A stretch of DNA of 64,000 bases from Variovorax boronicumulans (GTDB lineage Bacteria; Pseudomonadota; Gammaproteobacteria; Burkholderiales; Burkholderiaceae_C), in the NCBI RefSeq assembly GCF_029892485.1, contig NZ_JARXVG010000010.1:186001-250000 (forward strand), written 5' to 3'. Shown here piece by piece: positions 1 to 8,196 of this stretch (its first letter is position 1; each line of letters starts with the position of its first letter). The notes under the pieces were generated by a model, which did not search any database, was not told the origin of the DNA, and worked only from the letters and a program-made list of their open reading frames with translations. The position numbers and the translations under genes were made by a program.

Positions 1-665
1 CGCAATTGCTCGCCGGACCAGCCCATCGCGCCGCCCAGCGTATCGAGCTCGCGCGTCGATACATGGCGCGGCAGGCCCGGTGCCAGGCATTCCGCATGGG
101 CCGATTGCTGCGCGCCGCGCGCCATCAGGTCGAAAGGCTGCAATGCGCCCGCGGCCGGCACGATGGTCGCTTCGACCTCACCACCGCCCGCCGGATAGAA
201 GCCACAGCGGCGCAGCGTCAATTGCAGGTCAGCGCCGAGGCGTCGCACCAGCGGCGTGAAGGCGCGCTCCAGGAAATGGAAGGGCGGCGCCATCGGGTTG
301 TGCGTGCCGCCGCTCAGGTGCACCGTGCTTCGCGCACCAGCGAGCAGCAGCGGCGGCAGCACGGTCTGCAACACCAGCATGCAACTGCCCGCGCTGGCGA
401 TGGCGAAGCGGTAGTCGCCTGCGCGCACCGGGCCCGGGGTGAAGCGCAGCGATTGCGAACCGAGCTCCGCACCTTCGACCTGCGCGCCGCTGATTTCGGC
501 CGCGGCCTTCACGCACGCGAGGTGCTGGCGCATCAGGCCCGGCTTGGCGCGGCCTGCGCGAATCTTCTCGATGGCGAGGGGTTGACCCGTCACCACCGAC
601 AGCGCGAGGCTGGTGCGCAGGATCTGTCCGCCGCCCTCGCCTTGGGAACCGTCCAGTTCGATCAT
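1..665 (-). CDS. rtcA: RNA 3'-terminal phosphate cyclase RtcA, partial (3' end beyond the window)
   Basis: RtcA adenylates RNA 3'-phosphate ends and converts them to 2',3'-cyclic phosphates. The frame opens MIELDGSQGEGGGQILRTSL, the classical N-terminus of the cyclase family, and continues with an IRAGRAKPGLMRQH segment, a GGTHNPMAPPF stretch and GFYPAGGGEVE, all typical of RtcA. About 221 residues are visible, and the C-terminal part with the catalytic histidine lies outside the window. The ATG overlaps the TGA of the upstream nucleotidyltransferase gene (ATGA at 665-662), so the two are translationally coupled. It is the last visible gene of the rsr-yrl-rtcB operon, which starts at the sigma54 promoter near 6395. 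Confidence 0.95.
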   Translation of the reverse strand, partial: MIELDGSQGEGGGQILRTSLALSVVTGQPLAIEKIRAGRAKPGLMRQHLACVKAAAEISGAQVEGAELGSQSLRFTPGPVRAGDYRFAIASAGSCMLVLQTVLPPLLLAGARSTVHLSGGTHNPMAPPFHFLERAFTPLVRRLGADLQLTLRRCGFYPAGGGEVEATIVPAAGALQPFDLMARGAQQSAHAECLAPGLPRHVSTRELDTLGGAMGWSGEQL

Positions 666-1516
666 GCGCGGCCTCCTTCCTGCGCAGCTCCGTCGAAGCG
701 CAGGACCGTCTCGCAAAGAAACGCGTCGAGCCCCGCCTCACCGGCCTGCGGCAGCGACGTGATCGGCACCGCAGCGTTGGCCGCCAGTTCGGCTTCGATG
801 AACGCGTGGATGCCGGGCCAGCGCGGGCTGGTCGCGGCTTCGCCGGCGCGCATCTTCACTTCGAGCAGTGCGTTGATCTCGTCGACCAGCGCGGCATCGC
901 GCACGACGTCGAGCGTACGCTGCGCCAATTCGGCAAAACGCATCGGCGGCACGCCGGGCTGCGTGCGGATCCAGCGCGCGGCCAGCAGCGGGCGCAGCAC
1001 GTAGAGGTATTTCTTGTAGCGCACCTCGTCGGCTTGCAGGTGCTCGCGGAAGTTCTTCTTCGCCATCGAGCTGTAGTGATGCCACGCGCGCGCGTTGGAG
1101 AACACCGCTTCCGAGAGCGCGCGAAAACGCGGCATCGCGACCGCATCGTCGCGGTAGACGACGGGCGAGCGCAGCCACTCGAGCAGCGTCGGGTTCGATT
1201 CGCGCATCAGGCCCAGCGCCTTGCGCAGGTCCCAGCCGTTGATGTCCAGGTCGCCGCTGATCGGCACCTCGATCACATCGCGCTGCGGCGTCACCGTGAG
1301 GTACCACGGCAGGCGGTTCACGTAGATGAAGCGCACGTCATAGTCGCTGTCGGGCGAGGCAAAGCCCCAGCCGCGGCTGCCGGATTCGCAGGCGAAGAGG
1401 ACGGTGACGTCGTGGCGCTGCTCGATGGCGCGCAGGTTGGCCATGATCTCCTCGCGCATGGCGGGGGCTATGGGGTGGGCGGAGCGGAGGAACTCCTTCT
1501 GTTCTTCTTGCTTCAT
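662..1516 (-). CDS. DNA polymerase beta-type nucleotidyltransferase (RlaP-like) of the RNA-repair operon
   Basis: Predicted nucleotidyltransferase of the large polymerase-beta superfamily (PF10127-like; the RNA-repair-associated RlaP group). The signature is visible: a GSRGWGF motif (G-S switch) followed by the metal-binding SPDSDYDVRF. Its substrate is not known; from the context it probably acts on RNA ends or tRNA, alongside the RtcB ligase and RtcA cyclase. I place the start at the ATG at 1516 (MKQEEQKEFL). A GTG at 1561 would add 15 residues and lie 16 nt after the preceding gene. The C-terminus overlaps rtcA by 4 nt. The family call is firm; the enzymatic role is inference from the operon. 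Confidence 0.85.
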   Translation of the reverse strand: MKQEEQKEFLRSAHPIAPAMREEIMANLRAIEQRHDVTVLFACESGSRGWGFASPDSDYDVRFIYVNRLPWYLTVTPQRDVIEVPISGDLDINGWDLRKALGLMRESNPTLLEWLRSPVVYRDDAVAMPRFRALSEAVFSNARAWHHYSSMAKKNFREHLQADEVRYKKYLYVLRPLLAARWIRTQPGVPPMRFAELAQRTLDVVRDAALVDEINALLEVKMRAGEAATSPRWPGIHAFIEAELAANAAVPITSLPQAGEAGLDAFLCETVLRFDGAAQEGGRA

Positions 1517-1576
1517 GGCTCGAAATTCTCGTTCTTGTCTGTCGTTTTCTTTCGCCGGCACAACGCGGCGGCCAGC

Positions 1577-2257
1577 TCAGTCGGTCTGGCTGGCCATCGC
1601 CGCGGCCAGGATGCGCCGGCGCGGGTTCCACACCGTGAAGCACCAGATGCCCCACCACTCCTTGCCGTCATCGAAATAGTTGCTCCACTTGCTGCGTTCC
1701 GGTTCGCGCTCCGGGTCGCCGACCCAATCGAGCACGACGATGTCTTCACCCGACAGCAGTCCAGTGCATTGGCAAAAACGCGAAAACAGCTGCGCGCAAT
1801 CGGCCGCGTCCGCGACACGCAGCAAGTGAGGCGGATGGCCGAAGGCCTCGCAGAACCATTCGAACCACGAGACCTCCTCGGGGTCGCGCTTAGAGTCCAC
1901 GTAGTACTGCGGCGCGAAGCTGTCGGCGCGGACCACCGCCGATGCTTCGAGCGGCGTGGCTCGCGCGGCATCGACATCGGTATCGAACGCGAAACCGGCG
2001 ACGAATACCGAGGCGAGCGAAGGATCGCGTGCGATCGCTTCCCGGCGGTAGCGTTGGGCGCCCGCCTCGATGTCGTCGCACAGCAGGCGCAGCACCGCAC
2101 GATGATGCGCTTCGCCGACGTCATCGACATCCGCGGCGACACCACATACGGCAAACTCGAACCCCGAGCCGAGGCGCCGCAACGTTTCGCGCAACGCAAC
2201 CACTTCGGCCTCCTTGTCCGATGAAAGCGACGTCACCTCATGCGAACGCGCGTTCAT
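1577..2257 (-). CDS. Conserved protein of unknown function in the RNA-repair operon
   Basis: A 226-residue soluble protein that I do not recognise. It begins MNARSHEVTSL after a strong ribosome-binding site (GGAGG about 5 nt upstream), so the ATG at 2257 is preferred over a GTG at 2287. No signal peptide or membrane segment is seen. The C-terminal half is rich in aromatic residues (around WFEWFCEAFGHPPHLL and KEWWGIWCFTVWNP) and acidic patches. The start codon overlaps the stop of the 45-aa ORF upstream (ATGA), so it is embedded in the rtcB-to-rtcA transcription unit. A role in RNA repair is only guilt by association. Confidence 0.75.
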   Translation of the reverse strand: MNARSHEVTSLSSDKEAEVVALRETLRRLGSGFEFAVCGVAADVDDVGEAHHRAVLRLLCDDIEAGAQRYRREAIARDPSLASVFVAGFAFDTDVDAARATPLEASAVVRADSFAPQYYVDSKRDPEEVSWFEWFCEAFGHPPHLLRVADAADCAQLFSRFCQCTGLLSGEDIVVLDWVGDPEREPERSKWSNYFDDGKEWWGIWCFTVWNPRRRILAAAMASQTD

Positions 2258-2391
2258 GCGGCCTCCAGAAAAAAGTAACGCGCCCACGCTCGCGCATCTC
2301 GGTCGGGCGCATGCATCTGCGCCCCGCTGCGAGGGACGTGCCCGGGGAAATTCGCGTCTATTTCGGCGCGGCGTTGCTTGTTGCTTCTCAT
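2254..2391 (-). CDS. 45-residue small protein between rtcB and the next operon gene
   Basis: A short frame starting MRSNKQRRAEI and ending YFFLEAA. It has a clear ribosome-binding site (GGAGGACA, about 6 nt before the ATG at 2391), and its TGA overlaps the ATG of the downstream gene. It is strongly basic at the N-terminus (four Arg/Lys in the first eight residues), consistent with an RNA-associated peptide, but no domain is recognised. The coupling on one side and the good Shine-Dalgarno sequence on the other make it more likely real than a random frame. Function unknown. Confidence 0.6.
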   Translation of the reverse strand: MRSNKQRRAEIDANFPGHVPRSGAQMHAPDRDARAWARYFFLEAA

Positions 2392-2438
2392 GGTCTTGTC
2401 CTCCATTGATCGGCCGGGCATATGCCGACGGCCTTTGT

Positions 2439-3662
<1,224 letters not shown>

Positions 3663-3700
3663 TTCTTTTCTCTCCGAATGTCTATCTCTTTGTTCGTTTT

Positions 3701-4201
3701 CTACTTCCAGGAAGCCCACGGCCACTTCTTGAATGCCGCGATGAGTCCTTCGTACGTGCGGAGCGGGAAATCGTGCTCCACCCAAAGCTCGCGGTACTTC
3801 GCAAGCCCCAATTCCACATAGATGCGCTCCAGGATCGCATGGATGTTGCGCACCAGGTCCACGCGCTGGAAGGTTCCGCGGTCGAGCACCTGGTAGTTGT
3901 CCATGGCCGTCATTTCCCAGCTGGCCCAATCGCGATAGCCGCGCAGCTCGAAGGCCAGTTCGTCCTTCTCGCCCGTCACCACCAGATGAACCTCGCCGGG
4001 CTCGTCCATGAAGACCGCAGAGGCGTGCTGTGCGCCCTTCACCAGATCGAGCCCCATGCGAGCGAGGTCGCCCAGCGAATCGTGCAGGTACGACACCGCG
4101 AAGGCCATGGGCCCCGCATCGGCACGAAAACTCAACGTGGCCCAGCCGGTGCCGCTCAGCACGTAGCCGATCCGTTCCTGGGTGCGATCTTCTTCCAACA
4201 T
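3701..4201 (-). CDS. Conserved hypothetical protein between the Y-RNA cluster and rtcB
   Basis: A 166-residue acidic, soluble protein with no signal peptide and no domain I can name. It starts MLEEDRTQERIGYVLSGTGW at 4201, with an AGAAG-type ribosome-binding site, 33 nt after the last Yrl RNA. Its stop is 38 nt before rtcB. Many aromatic and charged residues suggest a compact cytosolic fold (for example RGYRDWASWEMTAMDNYQ). Its fixed place between the Ro/Y-RNA genes and the ligase implies a role with them, such as substrate handling, but this is inference only. Confidence 0.75.
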   Translation of the reverse strand: MLEEDRTQERIGYVLSGTGWATLSFRADAGPMAFAVSYLHDSLGDLARMGLDLVKGAQHASAVFMDEPGEVHLVVTGEKDELAFELRGYRDWASWEMTAMDNYQVLDRGTFQRVDLVRNIHAILERIYVELGLAKYRELWVEHDFPLRTYEGLIAAFKKWPWASWK

Positions 4202-4234
4202 ATCTTCTTTCTTCTGTTCAACGACAACGAAAAA

Positions 4235-4360
4235 GGAGGTGACGAGAAACGGTGGGTTGTGAACTGAGCTATCTGCCGAAACAGACCGGGACTCGGACCC
4301 GGGACCTTCATGGCCAAGACCATGACGCTCTTACCTGTAAACCCACCTGCATTCACCTCA
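4235..4360 (-). ncRNA. Y-RNA-like RNA, copy 4 (tRNA-like module)
   Basis: Outer stem GAGGTGA (4359-4353) pairs with TCACCTC (4242-4236), followed by a run of five T. Inside it lies GAATGC, nine nucleotides, then TACA, as in the three neighbouring copies. The inner stem GGTGGGTT pairs perfectly with AACCCACC. The enclosed module contains a T-arm mimic (CCGGG TCCGAGT CCCGG, about 4287-4303), a short acceptor-like hairpin (TCTG/CAGA), then a D-arm-like TAGCTCAGTT. The T-arm precedes the D-arm, so it is a permuted tRNA mimic like Salmonella YrlA. It is the copy nearest to the 166-aa gene. Confidence 0.75.
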
Positions 4361-4371
4361 AAACAAAAAAA

Positions 4372-4494
4372 GCAGCGACAAGAATCGACGAAACGTTTTC
4401 GTGCTCTGACCGCTGAGCTACGGTCTTTCGACCGGCGGGATTCGAACCCGCGACCCCGAGCGTTGGAGGCTGTAGTTCCGTCAGCATTCGCTGC
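4372..4494 (-). ncRNA. Y-RNA-like RNA, copy 3 (best-preserved tRNA-like module)
   Basis: Outer stem GCAGCGA (4494-4488) pairs with TCGCTGC (4378-4372), followed directly by seven T. It shares GAATGC-N9-TACA with the other copies. The inner stem GACGGAAC pairs with GTTTCGTC. The central module is a clear permuted tRNA mimic: T-arm GCGGG TTCGAAT CCCGC (4451-4435), acceptor-like stem CGGTC/GACCG closed by a GAAA loop (4434-4421), then D-arm TAGCTCAGCGGTCAGAGC (about 4420-4403). A standard tRNA finder would fail because of the permutation. Known Yrl RNAs bind Rsr and tether it to RNases. Confidence 0.85.
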
Positions 4495-4500
4495 AAAAAA

Positions 4501-4620
4501 CAGTGCGACAAGGATGGCAAGACGTAGACCACGCCGGAGAACCGGCGCCGGGAGTCGAACCCTGGTCAAACCCTGGTCAAACCCTGGTCAAACCAGATGT
4601 AGTCCTGCCTGCATTCGCAC
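4501..4620 (-). ncRNA. Y-RNA-like RNA, copy 2 (degenerate tRNA-like module with tandem repeat)
   Basis: Outer stem GTGCGA (4620-4615) pairs with TCGCAC (4508-4503), and six T follow two bases later. GAATGC-N9-TACA is present. The inner stem GGCAGGAC pairs with GTCTTGCC. The module holds a T-loop-like GGGTTCGACTCCC (about 4550-4563) and an acceptor-like stem (CGCCGG/CCGGCG) closed by TTCT. The region expected to hold a D-arm is poorly preserved. Three exact copies of an 11-bp unit precede the T-arm. It looks like a Yrl whose tRNA mimic is decaying or diversifying. Confidence 0.7.
4561..4593. repeat. Three exact tandem copies of an 11-bp unit (CCTGGTCAAAC) inside Y-RNA copy 2
   Basis: The unit CCTGGTCAAAC is repeated three times without a mismatch immediately 5' (in RNA sense) of the T-loop-like sequence of Yrl copy 2. 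In RNA sense the unit reads GUUUGACCAGG, which resembles the adjoining GGGUUCGACUCC. The array may therefore have arisen by slippage of the T-arm segment. Confidence 0.9.
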
Positions 4621-4636
4621 AACAACTTGCACCCCC

Positions 4637-4704
4637 GTTCGGCGACAAACATTCGGTGCGAGGAAGAACATGGTTGGATGTACTCGCATCTGCATTCGCC
4701 GAAC
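4637..4704 (-). ncRNA. Y-RNA-like RNA, copy 1 (minimal, no tRNA-like module)
   Basis: A compact 68-nt element, the first of the four after rsr. A perfect 9-bp outer stem GTTCGGCGA (4704-4696) pairs with TCGCCGAAC (4645-4637). It contains the shared GAATGC-N9-TACA on the 5' strand and TTTGTCGCC on the 3' strand. The inner stem TGCGAG/CTCGCA closes a loop of about 20 nt. No T-arm or D-arm mimic is present, so this would be a Ro-binding stem alone, comparable to a Y RNA without an effector domain. The stem and motif match the three larger copies. Confidence 0.7.
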
Positions 4705-4771
4705 GACGACGTTCAATTTCTTCGGATCGGGCACCGCGGGCCAAGGCCCACGGCACCCTCTCTCTTTTCTC

Positions 4772-6326
4772 TCAGATCGAAGTCTCTTCGATCACACCCA
4801 CCCAGTGGTCGGCGCCCAGGCCACCCGCGGCATACACCGCCAGCAGCTTGAACACTTCGTCGCTGAAGCCGCCGATGTTCAGCACATCGTCGCGCTCCTG
4901 CGCCTGGGTGGTCGCGTACGGCTGGATGTCGATGCACACCATCCGCGCCTTCGGGTTGCGCTGCTTGAACGCCTCCCACTCCTGCATGGTCGCGGTACCG
5001 CGGCCACGTGCGCGGTCGGCCCACGATTCGTTGTCCGACACCAGCACCACCAGATCGGCTTGCGCCTTCTCCTTGTTCAGCAGCGCCAGCGGCGCGCTGC
5101 ACGAGGTACCGCCGCCACCCACCGCCGCCAGCTTGGCCGCGTTGGTCATCACCGAATCGCGGGGATTCAGCTTGAGCGACACCACCTTCGTCTCGAAGGG
5201 CAGCACACGCGCATCCGCATTGCGGCGCAGCACGGCGGCGGCCACCAGCGCGGCCACGTCGATGCAGCGCACCGCCGAGGTCGCAGAACCGCGGTGGCCC
5301 GTCACCGGCGAGCTCATCGAGCCCGACACGTCGGGGCAGACCACCACGCGGCCCTCTAACACCGGCACGTTGGCCAGCGCGAGTTCCATCGCGTCCTGCA
5401 GCGCTTCCTTCACCACGTGCGGCACCTCGGCGCCGGTTGCGGTGAAGGCCGCCATCAGCTGGTACGGCAGCACGCGCGCCTTGGCCACGGCCTGCGGGTC
5501 ACGCAGCTTGGCAGCCACTGCATCGGCGAGGCCCGGCAGTTCGAACACGCCGTGGCGCGCAAAGGTGTTCAGGTTCTGACGCACCATCTGCCACGAACCA
5601 CGCTGCGCGATCTGCGCCCAGGCCTGGGTGTCCAGCTCCAGCGCGGACAGCATCTGGAACGGCACGTCCGGCACCTCGAGCGAACGGTCTCGCTTGAAGC
5701 GCTCGAAAGCCTGCGTCACCGGAGGCAGGGCCTCCAGCGCATACGGACGATCGATCAGCCATGCGAACCACGCGGCGCGCCAGGCTTCGACGGGCTTGGG
5801 GTGAACCATCTTCACCACGTCGGCCAGCGAAGGCGCGTTGCCCACCGAGGCGTTCAGCAGTTGCGCCTCGGTCGCTTCGAGCAGCCATTGCTGCACGAGC
5901 TTCTTCGGACGCGTACCGAGCGACTTGCGGCCCACGGCACCCGAACGCAGCATCTGCACGAAGTTGCGCAGCATCTTGCCGTTGTCCACCACGCGGGAGA
6001 ACACCTTGGCGAGCAGCGACACGTCGCGCACCGCCAGCGTCGCGGCCAGCAGCGCCGGCATGTCCTTCATGTGGCCGGCACGGCGTGCGTACACGGCGGT
6101 CTTGGCAACGAACACCGGATCGACTTCGCGGGTGCAGGGCCAGCACGGCGTCGAGCTGGTCCTGCGCCTGTGCGTAGAAGGTGTTGTTCAGGCAACCGGT
6201 TGCGGCGAGTTGCGCCAGCTGGTGCTTGGGCGACAGCGCGTAAGCCACGCCACCCGCTTCGTTGAGCGCGGTGGCCGAAGGCTGCAGGGCGCCACGGCGG
6301 GTCTGGAAGAGTTGAAGGTTGGCCAT
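4772..6326 (-). pseudogene. rsr: Ro60-family RNA-binding protein Rsr (TROVE + vWA), with an apparent frameshift
   Basis: Rsr is the bacterial orthologue of the Ro60 autoantigen, a HEAT-like ring that binds Y RNA and misfolded RNA. The start is MANLQLFQTRRGAL at 6326 (ribosome-binding site AAGGAGAAG). The TROVE region includes FVAKTAVYARRAGHMKDMPA, and the C-terminal vWA-like domain has the metal site DVSGSMSS. The N-terminal 60 or so residues are in one frame; from EVDPVFVAK onward the rest is in another. The break is near 6134-6137, where CTGCACC appears in place of an expected CTGTGCACC, i.e. loss of TG from a TGTG. Restoring it gives 518 residues, the normal Rsr length. It may be an assembly error or a real disabling mutation. 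Confidence 0.88.
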
Positions 6327-6387
6327 GTGACTTCTCCTTGTGAGGTTCTTTTTGTTCGTTCGATTTCTTGGATGTGTGATCCTTATC

Positions 6388-6402
6388 GCAACGGGTGTGC
6401 CA
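6388..6402 (-). promoter_or_regulatory. Sigma54 (-24/-12) promoter of the rsr-yrl-rtcB operon
   Basis: On the minus strand TGGCACA, four bases, TTGC matches the sigma54 consensus TGGCACG-N4-TTGC with exact spacing (GG at 6401-6400, GC at 6389-6388). It lies about 60 nt in front of the rsr start and faces away from rtcR, a sigma54 activator gene. The AT-rich stretch 6410-6540 is the natural place for the RtcR upstream sites, though I cannot identify them. Confidence 0.85.
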
Positions 6403-6512
6403 GCTCTGGGTCGTTTGCCGAATAAATCTCGCAACCTGTTGATTTGATTGAATCTTTTCCTACTTATCGCCTAGAAAATTGATGTCCAAGAGAGACGTCA
6501 TCCGATACTTCT

Positions 6513-6518
6513 TATAAT
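6513..6518 (+). promoter_or_regulatory. -10 element (TATAAT) of a probable sigma70 promoter for rtcR
   Basis: A perfect TATAAT occurs 25 nt before the rtcR start codon in an AT-rich intergenic region. No good -35 box is found at 16-18 nt spacing, so only the -10 element is supported. The short leader lacks an evident Shine-Dalgarno sequence. Confidence 0.45.
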
Positions 6519-6542
6519 TTTGGCTAGCCTTTTATCCAATCA

Positions 6543-8150
6543 ATGAAGAAAAAATCCATCATCGTCATCGGCTTCCTCGGCACCCAGCTCGATGCCGGCC
6601 AGGGCGCAGGCCGCTGGAACAAGTGGCGTCCCACCGTCTCGCTCGCGCAGCACGAGGACATGGTCGTCTCGCGCATGGAACTGCTCTACACGCTGCGCCA
6701 CAAGGCGCTGGCCGAAGTGGTCAAGGCCGACATCGCCACCGTATCGCCCGAGACCACCGTCAACCTCGTGCCGCTCGACCTCGAAGACCCATGGGATTTC
6801 GGCGAGGTCTACACGCGCCTGTACGACTGGGCGCGCGCCTACGCGTTCGACACCGAGCGCGAGCAGTACTGGACGCACATCACCACCGGCACGCACGTCG
6901 CGCAGATCTGCATGTTCCTGCTGTCCGAATCTCGCGTGGTGCCGGGCGTGCTCGCGCAGACCTCGCCACCGAAGAAGCAGCGCGAGGGCGAAGCCGGCAC
7001 CTGCACGCTGATCGACCTGGACCTCTCGCGCTACGACGTGATCGCGCGGCGCTTCGATGCGGAGCAGCGCGATGCGGTGGCGTTCCTCAAGAGCGGCATC
7101 GCCACGCGCAACGCGCGCTTCAATGCGCTCATCGACGAGATCGAGCGCGTCGCCGTGCGCTCACGCGCGCCGATATTGCTGGTCGGGCCGACCGGCGCAG
7201 GCAAGTCGTTCCTGGCGCGGCGCATGTTCGAGCTGAAGCAGGCGCGGCACCAGATGACCGGGCCGTTCGTGGAAGTGAACTGCGCCACGCTGCGCGGCGA
7301 CGGTGCGGCTTCCACCTTGTTCGGGCACAAGAAGGGCTCCTTCACCGGCGCCGCGAGCGATCGCGCCGGGCTGCTGCGTACCGCGAACCAGGGCGCGTTG
7401 TTCCTCGACGAGATCGGCGAACTCGGGCCCGACGAGCAGGCCATGCTGCTCAAGGCCATCGAGGAGAAGCGCTTTTTTCCCGTGGGCGCGGACAAGGAAG
7501 TGGAAAGCGACTTCCAGCTGATCGCCGGCACCAACCGCGACCTGCGTAGCGACGTGGCCGAAGGGCGGTTCCGCGAAGACCTGTTCGCGCGGATCAACCT
7601 CTGGACGTACGACCTGCCGGGCCTCGCGCAGCGGCCCGAGGACATCGAGCCGAACGTCGACCACCTGCTGGCCATTCACGCGGCCGAGAACCATCGCGTC
7701 GTGCGCTTCAATGCCGAGGCGCGCGCAGGCTACCTGCGGTTCGCGCAGAGCGGCGAGGCGATCTGGAGCGGCAACTTCCGCGACCTCTCGGCGAGCGTGA
7801 CGCGGCTGGCCACGCTGGCGGACGGCGGGCGCATTCCGGTCGCACTGGTCGAGGCAGAGATCGCGCGGCTGCGCTGGCTGTGGAAACACGGCGGGCCGAC
7901 GGCGACGCTCAGCGGCGATGTGGATCTGGATGCGTTGCTGGGCAAAGAGCGAGCGGCTGCGCTGGACCTGTTCGACCGGCTGCAACTCGACGCCGTGGTT
8001 CGCGTGTGCAAGCAGGCGCGCAGCCTCTCCGATGCGGGGCGCCAGCTCTTCCAGGCATCGCGCGCACAACGCAGCGTGGTGAACGATGCGGACCGCCTCC
8101 GCAAGTACCTCGCGAAGCACGGGCTCGACTGGAACCAGTTGGGCCACTGA
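6543..8150 (+). CDS. rtcR: Sigma54-dependent regulator RtcR
   Basis: RtcR is the enhancer-binding activator of the rtc operon. The N-terminal ~180 residues (MKKKSIIVIGFLGTQLDAG onward) form the RtcR regulatory domain, a CARF-type fold that in the family senses RNA ends or related nucleotides. It is followed by an AAA+ domain with Walker A GPTGAGKS (about residue 218), GSFTGA as the sigma54-contact loop (GAFTGA variant), Walker B GALFLDEIGEL, and a C-terminal helical DNA-binding part. The 535-residue length is typical. It is transcribed divergently from rsr, with the sigma54 promoter in the 216-bp gap. Confidence 0.96.
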   Translation: MKKKSIIVIGFLGTQLDAGQGAGRWNKWRPTVSLAQHEDMVVSRMELLYTLRHKALAEVVKADIATVSPETTVNLVPLDLEDPWDFGEVYTRLYDWARAYAFDTEREQYWTHITTGTHVAQICMFLLSESRVVPGVLAQTSPPKKQREGEAGTCTLIDLDLSRYDVIARRFDAEQRDAVAFLKSGIATRNARFNALIDEIERVAVRSRAPILLVGPTGAGKSFLARRMFELKQARHQMTGPFVEVNCATLRGDGAASTLFGHKKGSFTGAASDRAGLLRTANQGALFLDEIGELGPDEQAMLLKAIEEKRFFPVGADKEVESDFQLIAGTNRDLRSDVAEGRFREDLFARINLWTYDLPGLAQRPEDIEPNVDHLLAIHAAENHRVVRFNAEARAGYLRFAQSGEAIWSGNFRDLSASVTRLATLADGGRIPVALVEAEIARLRWLWKHGGPTATLSGDVDLDALLGKERAAALDLFDRLQLDAVVRVCKQARSLSDAGRQLFQASRAQRSVVNDADRLRKYLAKHGLDWNQLGH

Positions 8151-8196
8151 TAGATTCGACGGTCCGCAAACCGGGACACCCAAGGGAGATGAATCG

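Noticed and set aside
806..2224. A 472-codon plus-strand frame over the nucleotidyltransferase and unknown genes
   Set aside because: It is antisense to two genes with recognisable starts, and the translation is His/Arg/Ala-rich without family similarity.
4235..4620. Canonical tRNA genes suggested by TTCGAAT and TAGCTCAG motifs
   Set aside because: The T-arm precedes the D-arm in each unit, acceptor strands are joined by a small loop, and no 7-bp acceptor with a CCA end in normal order is found. They are better read as permuted tRNA mimics of Y-RNA-like genes.
4310..5579. Plus-strand open frames over the Y-RNA region and the rsr gene
   Set aside because: They overlap the structured RNA genes and rsr, have no ribosome-binding sites and give Arg/Pro-rich translations typical of GC-rich shadow frames.
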